This document shows positions 59,226 through 64,000 of a stretch of DNA of 64,000 nucleotides, piece after piece (the first letter of the stretch is position 1; every line of letters starts with the position of its first letter). The position numbers and the translations under genes were made by a program. A model generated the notes under the pieces. The model was not told where the DNA came from and searched no databases. It saw only the letters and a list, made by a program, of their open reading frames with translations. The DNA is from Margaritifera margaritifera (lineage: Eukaryota; Mollusca; Bivalvia; Unionida; Margaritiferidae): contig JAQPZY010001500.1 in assembly GCA_029931535.1 (NCBI GenBank), positions 3,397,501-3,461,500 on the forward strand, in the 5' to 3' direction.

Positions 59226-60503
59226 GGGGGGGGTGGGGGGTGGGGTGGGCTATTGAGAATTTGTAAATTGCAACTGTAAACAGACAATGCATGATTGACT
59301 ACACAAAATGGATGAAGCACCATACCCAGTGTTCTCCCCAAGGATTTTTACCATAGCGGTCCTGCTATACTATCATTTTAACTCATGATGCTTTAGAACC
59401 TGCCACTACACTATGTGCTTGTGTCACTATGCTTTTATGCTTCCCGCTATCATTATAAAATTAATCTGTTAAATAAACATTGTGTCACTTAATTCAAAGC
59501 CTTATTACTCAAATGACAGCTGTTCTTACCTCTTCCTGGGTATTTAATTAAGATAGTTCATACACTCACTTGGTTATGTTTTTCTGTACCTGGTTTGACC
59601 AACTGTCGGGGACCGACCTTTGAAGTGGGTTTCGTTATTGCACTGATACAGACATGTGATCAGCCAACAATGATGGAGTCGACTGGTAGTGTGTGTTATA
59701 TATATACATTTCAGTCATTTCCACTACAAGCTAAAAAAGTTACACACATTACATTTTAAGTTACGCAAATTCTTGTGAAAAATGGACACACCACAAAAAC
59801 ATGAAATTACCCAGAGCCCGGCTAGTACCATGTTGGTCTGGTACAAAGAACAGAAATTGGTGTCACCAGTGGTGATTCCGATTCCACAAAAGAATGTGCT
59901 TAAGAAACGAAGGACAGGGTTCAACACTAAATGGAAGACATCATATCCTTGGGTGGAATTTACTGAATCAGATAGTAACTTTTCCATATTGCTAAATTTT
60001 GGTTCAGATCTATCTTAGTTACCAACAAATGAGATCGGGTGGGGTGGGGGTGCAATTCCTTTGGCACTATCACAATATAATATTTTTGCTTTTAGAATAG
60101 TAGCAGTAGCTGTGATTGTTGTTGTTCTTATAAATTTTTGGAAAATTTGACAAGGAGTGAAAGTTGAATTTTATTAACAAGTTGCTCTTATATTTACATA
60201 ATATACTCTGTGCAAAAGAAAAAGTGTTTGATCAGTAAACTATAACCTATGTCAGTTCTGCACTAATAATTTCTCATTTCTCTTTTCTGTCTATCAAAGT
60301 AAGAAAAGGAGCAGTTTTATCTTATAATTTAATCGGTTTTGAAAACAGGTCAATAGAACATATTGGGTTATTATTTTGTTTATATATGAAATATTTCTCC
60401 AACAATAAACAACTAGCTTGCAACTGGAATGTATTACAAGATAAATTAAGTAGAGATATTTTTTCATCAGTTTATTGCTGCAATATGCATTATTTTCTTT
60501 CAG
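59226..60503. other. Mostly unassigned; one suggestive ORF at 59782-60018
   Basis: The plus frame at 59782-60018 (78 codons) starts MDTPQKHE and includes KRRTGFNTKWKTSYPWVEF. The F-x-x-x-W-x-x-x-PW-x pattern resembles the segment before the first Cys pair in hAT-derived/ZNF862-like proteins, but no cysteines follow and no donor gives a phase match to the exon at 60504. I treat it as a possible transposon-derived fragment. Confidence 0.35.
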
Positions 60504-60682
60504 ATCTTAACTGACCACTTTCATGTGAAGGTGGAATGGCACAATTTATGGCAGCTCTTTGTCAATATCAAGGAGCCTATGTCCTTTAGACAGGCACTGG
60601 AAAAAATTGTCTCCCTGAAGACTGTACTCGCTTCTCTCAAACTATGCCAAAGCTGCCCTAATGCTAACTGTGTCTACAAAAG
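60504..60682 (+). CDS. Orphan internal exon, unrecognised protein
   Basis: A 179-bp interval bounded by a good acceptor ('attattttctttcag') and donor (AAAAG|GTAAAT). One frame is open from end to end while the other two stop at once. It encodes HVKVEWHNLWQLFVNIKEPM, FRQALEKIVSLKTVLASLKL and CQSCPNANCVYKR, phase 0 in and phase 2 out. Predicted mostly helical with a closing Cys cluster (CxxC...C). I do not recognise the family and could not find partner exons with matching phase in the window. It might be a real exon of a plus-strand gene or a spliced transposon fragment. Base composition is slightly richer in GC than the flanks. Confidence 0.5.
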
Positions 60683-60799
60683 GTAAATGAAACGCTTTAA
60701 ACTTCTGAACAATATTTTAGCTCTTTGACATTGATTCAATGAAAAAATTTAACAATGACAAACACACTGATATATTGTTCTTAATGGAAAGAATTATGT

Positions 60800-60990
60800 G
60801 ATGATGATAGCACCCACTATGTGGTACATGACACATCTCCCTACAATGATGATGGTAGCCACTATGTGGTACATGACACATCTCCCTGCAATGATGATAG
60901 TACCCACTATGTGGTACATGACACATCTCCCTGCAATGATGATAGCACCCACTATGTGGTACATGTCACATCTCCCAGTGATGATGATAG
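60800..60990. repeat. 45-bp minisatellite, about 4 units
   Basis: The unit is 'gatgatagcacccactatgt' plus 'ggtacatgacacatctccct'. Its length is a multiple of 3, so both strands show open frames with 15-residue repeats. Degenerate related units ('caatgtggcagatgacacct') continue past the SINE to about 61460. Confidence 0.95.
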
Positions 60991-60994
60991 TTTT

Positions 60995-61156
60995 AATTGC
61001 ACTTCTAACACATTGACTATATAATGCAAAGATAACAGGAGTTAAGCGTCTACCCAAAAGACACACACACAAACCAAGGTGGCCTGGGTGAGTATTGAGC
61101 CTGTGACCCATGAATTACGAGTCCAATACTCTACCAACTGAGCTAATATGGCTCCT
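60995..61156 (-). mobile_element. tRNA-derived SINE (family N) with head
   Basis: The minus strand begins GGAGCCATAT then TAGCTCAGTTGGTAGAG, a good A box at 61129-61145, with a weaker B-box-like GGCTCAATACT at about 61091-61101. The body 'ggtttgtgtgtgtcttttgg' and tail 'aatgtgttagaagtgc' match the copies at 51251 and 29244. It interrupts the 45-bp minisatellite. Confidence 0.8.
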
Positions 61157-61949
61157 GTGATGATGTACAAGTATACTACATTTCATCTCTGAATCTCGAA
61201 TGGTTAAAAATTATAAAGTGAAAGAGAATGTGTGATGACAATGTAAAATATTGTACTGTGACCTTGAACATGAAGATCCCAATGTTGTATACCACACCTT
61301 CTAGTGATGCATTAAGCATAAAGTTTCACCCCTAATCTCAAATGGTTTTAAAGTTATTGAGCAAACAGGGAAAGTGTGATGGAAAACGTAAAATATCATG
61401 CCACAACCTTGACATCGAATACAGCACCCCCAATGTGGCAGATGACACCTTCTAGTGATGATGTACAAGTATTCAAAGTTTCTTCCTTAATCTCAAAGGG
61501 CTTTAAAGTTATAGACCTATTTGAAACCCTTTCAGCCAATCAAATTTATAGACAATGTCACAGATCACTGAACAATTATCCTGATGATGAATGTATATAC
61601 CAATTACAGGATTCTGCATGTAATAGTGCTAAGAAACTGAGCTAAATGCAAAGGTTAATGCAGGTCAAAAAAAGCTCAAAGTTTCACTCTAGATGGACCT
61701 AAATACATACAGATTTATTGAATGAGACAGCCATTGATCCATAAGCTGGATTTGATTTGCAACACAGCCAAAAATGTGAGCAATCTAATCTTTTCAATTT
61801 TAGTCTGAAACTGATTAACTTGGTAATTTGTGCCACCACAACATGGAGTAAAACTTAATTTCTAGATCAAATTTGATCTCAAAGCTTTCACTTGAAATGA
61901 CAAATAAAACCGGGTTCATACAATCCCAGATAGTTGTTTATCTAAGACT
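61157..61949. other. Degenerate repeats, no gene supported
   Basis: Two degenerate units share 'cttctagtgatg' and 'aatctcaaa.ggttttaaagt'. A frame at 61376-61645 ends YRQCHRSLNNYPDDECIYQL and has an acceptor-like 'accctttcag' inside, but its phase does not follow the 60504 exon. Not called. Confidence 0.45.
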
Positions 61950-62410
61950 GTTCAACAAGTGTTTTCAAGGACTTCCAAAATTATTTTTTCTTCCGGAAAC
62001 CTAACTTTCTCCATACATTACTTTATTTATCACTTCATAAATTAAAAAATAGATACACAAGTAGAAGAAAAAATAATTGGTGTGTAACTAGAGCAAACAG
62101 ACTATTCCATCTGGTAACTACCCATGTCATATGTCATTCGATCCACCCAATTTTAAAACATTTTATGTATTTATCTATTCATTCATTTTGGAAAATATGT
62201 AAATGAAAATTCCGAATTTAAAAAGTGAAATATTTTATGAAGTTTTAGTGTTATGTACTCCCAAAGATAAATTCAAGGAATCATGAAAAATTCAAGGAGC
62301 ATGTCAAGAAACTTAAGGACTTTTCAAAGATAAAACTAAGATTTTTAAAATTCAAATAGTTCTCAAAGCAACCCCTCGAATTCAAGGATTTTTCAAGGTT
62401 GTACAAACCA
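61950..62410 (+). repeat. Dispersed repeat F, copy 2
   Basis: A longer copy of 16120-16435, with the same 'ttttcaaggacttcca' start and 'tttttcaaggttgtacaaac' end and about 140 bp of extra internal sequence. Confidence 0.8.
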
Positions 62411-62923
62411 TGGGTAACAATCAAACCTGCCCAAGGAAAATATTTGCACCCATTCCCAGTAACTCATTATTAAAGTCATCATGATACATAAATCAGATCA
62501 GGACTTGCTTGAACTAAGATACTTACAAACGTACATTGGGCAGTTTTTGCAACACACTGCCAACACTGGAGATAAAGGCCACATTAATATTTTTTATTTT
62601 ATGAGGAAACATCAATAAAATGAACAAGCTTTTGGCAAGTTATTTTCCATAAAAGGTTGGATTACTACATAACAGAACCATATGTTATGTTTTTCGATCT
62701 TAAGACCCTTGCACATTAAAAGTTCTGACCTTTGTAACAAAGCCATAAAAGTATTTTTTTTCTCTGTATGACTTGCAACGAGCAGATAAATGACATGGAT
62801 ATGATTGTATTGGCTAAATATTTGCCCAGGACACTGGTTAGAACAGCATCAGAAATGCCCAAACCTTCTTTATATTTACAATTGATATATTTTCAATACT
62901 ATTTCATGTGAAAAAATACATAC
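62411..62923. other. Putative intron start, nothing recognised
   Basis: AT-rich and repeat-poor; lies immediately 3' (minus strand) of the exon below. Confidence 0.4.
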
Positions 62924-63016
62924 CTCAGCTTCTCTCCTCCGGGCCATAGATCTCGTTACAACCATACTGCTCACTCCACTACTGCAGCGATAGTAATTCC
63001 TCAAGGGAATGACCAT
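62924..63016 (-). CDS. Unrecognised first coding exon (copy A)
   Basis: The minus strand reads ATG in strong context (acaATGG) with an in-frame stop 24 bases upstream, so this ATG is the first possible start. It encodes 31 residues (MVIPLRNYYRCSSGVSSM, then VVTRSMARRREAE) and ends at a strong donor GAG|GTATGT in phase 0. The N-terminus is basic, with Arg clusters at the end. The next phase-compatible acceptor that I find downstream is the exon at 44090, implying an intron of about 18.8 kb; that pairing is inference. A near-duplicate lies 270 bp upstream. No known family is recognised; 'VVTRSMARR' also occurs as a compositional motif near the start of some retroelement Gag-like proteins, so a domesticated origin is possible. 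Confidence 0.55.
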
Positions 63017-63193
63017 TGTTGCAATCACGTCAATTTCTATCTAAATCTTAGCACTAAGGAGGATTTCAAGCACTGCTCTCTCAAATGTATAAACGTATTA
63101 CTGAAAAGAAAAAAAAAGAAAATATAAAGTACAGCAATACTGCATTGAGAACTATTTGAGAAGATGGAAGAAGAAAGAGAAAGAAAACCATTA

Positions 63194-63286
63194 TTATACA
63201 ATTATAGACTGTGCCACAGACCTAGTCACAACCCGACTGCATATGCCGCTGCTGCAGTGATAGTAGTTCCTCAAGGGAATAACCAT
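63194..63286 (-). pseudogene. Duplicate of the exon (copy B), no donor
   Basis: The minus-strand frame MVIPLRNYYHCSSGICSR then VVTRSVAQSIIV aligns without gaps to the first 25 codons of copy A. Of the codon differences, nine are synonymous third-base changes and only about five change the residue. The similarity also reaches into the 5' flank ('tttagatag'). After codon 25 it diverges: the donor is absent and a TAA ends the frame. It may be a decayed exon duplicate or an alternative upstream start exon spliced at a donor that I cannot see. Confidence 0.55.
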
Positions 63287-63300
63287 GCTGCCACTACATC

Positions 63301-64000
63301 TATTACTATCTAAATAATCTCAAAGTACAATATTATAGTTATAGAATTTTATTTAGGTGAATAACAAGGTTTATGAACCAGTAAACCTCATACTGATGGA
63401 TGAGAAGCAGAGATGAATATGACCGGTTTACTTGTCCATGAATCTTCATCAAAACCAAGGTCTGCAATTGTTTTTTTTTACATGATTTAGAGACAAAATT
63501 AAAAAATCTGCTTTAAAACTGTACAAATGCCATTTCAATTACCGGGTAGCTAACGCTAAGAACTGAACATATGACATCACATACAAGTCAATATATGATC
63601 ATGTGACTTGAAGAATAACCGTGCAACACGGGGAAATATCAAATCATGTGACATGTCGTCCAATAAAAAACTATTGCTCACAGAAATTGAGTTATTGTTT
63701 TTTTTTTGTTATTGTCATCATCATCATGATCATCATCAAAAACAACAAATGGTGCCATTGAACACTCAGACTAAAACAAAAAATATGAAAGTTTCCGGTC
63801 TGCCAACCGTCCCTGTATCTTATTGCCGACCCTAGCACTTTTTCCCCACCCCCCACCCCAATATTTTTTTAAAAACAAAATAAATAAAATCACAGTCAGA
63901 ATTGATTTGTGCATCTAATTGAACCAGTTTTTCTAAGTACTTTCAAGCACTTGAAATGTTATTTGATAAATATTTGTTTTTGTTTTTTTAAATACCTACC
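63301..64000. other. Window end: short dispersed repeat, no gene
   Basis: 63789-63850 ('gtttccggtctgccaacc', 'attgccgaccctagcacttt') matches 49559-49625. A (TCA)n-like tract lies at 63716-63738. Nothing else supported. Confidence 0.55.

Noticed and set aside
59782..60018. Gene start related to hAT-derived ZNF862-like proteins
   Set aside because: Only one motif (KWKTSYPW) supports it, no Cys pairs follow, and there is no phase-compatible donor to the 60504 exon.
61087..61156. tRNA gene on the minus strand
   Set aside because: Weak B box, no acceptor stem, and the body matches other SINE copies.
61376..61645. Next exon of the 60504 plus-strand gene
   Set aside because: Acceptor-like site present, but the phase does not match and the surroundings are degenerate repeat.
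1..64000. Viral genome, endogenous retrovirus or toxin gene
   Set aside because: No Gag-Pol-Env order, LTR pair or toxin-like ORF is visible; the RT sequences belong to LINEs.

Overview
The window is AT-rich animal nuclear DNA. Genes are broken into short exons with consensus splice sites and multi-kilobase introns, there are no operons or ribosome binding sites, and most of the sequence is repetitive. The dominant repeats are tandem units of about 130-180 bp containing phrases such as 'tgaccttgacctt' and 'caagatggctgcc', ending in 'ggacagacgga' tails. Together with the SINE, L2/CR1-type LINE and hAT/mariner relics this points to a mollusc, most likely a bivalve; that assignment is inference.

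The only gene identified with confidence is ETFDH, electron-transfer flavoprotein:ubiquinone oxidoreductase, on the minus strand in the left third. Four coding exons are visible: exon 1 at 22164-22206 (start codon and mitochondrial presequence), exon 2 at 12337-12459, exon 3 at 6570-6722 (FAD-binding GGGPAG loop) and exon 4 at 1550-1626. Splice phases match at all three junctions. The gene runs off the left edge, so most of the FAD domain, the quinone-binding part and the 4Fe-4S domain are outside the window. Its introns (about 4.9, 5.6 and 9.7 kb) hold hAT MITEs with exact 8-bp target duplications, a palindromic MITE family, a 1.25 kb inverted-repeat element, a mariner relic and tandem repeats. 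A 0.5 kb direct duplication brackets exon 1.

22.2-33 kb is intergenic: tandem repeats, an unusual CpG-rich island (26.2-27.2 kb), two long (TA)n tracts, two SINEs with target duplications and a 38-bp minisatellite. 33.1-34.8 kb is an internally deleted hAT element. 35-43.6 kb is a quasi-palindrome followed by nested tandem arrays with higher-order structure.

The right third has an unrecognised minus-strand gene candidate (exons at 43745-44090 and 62924-63016, phase compatible), with a second copy of its ATG-bearing exon 270 bp upstream whose differences are mostly synonymous. It also has an orphan plus-strand exon (60504-60682) and two decayed L2/CR1-like LINEs. The first LINE (about 45.4-49.3 kb) has an SGNH-esterase block followed by two CCHC zinc knuckles ahead of endonuclease/reverse transcriptase; the second (about 57.06-58.78 kb) is nested in a tandem repeat.

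No rRNA, CRISPR array, viral genome or toxin gene was recognised. tRNA-like promoters occur only inside SINEs.
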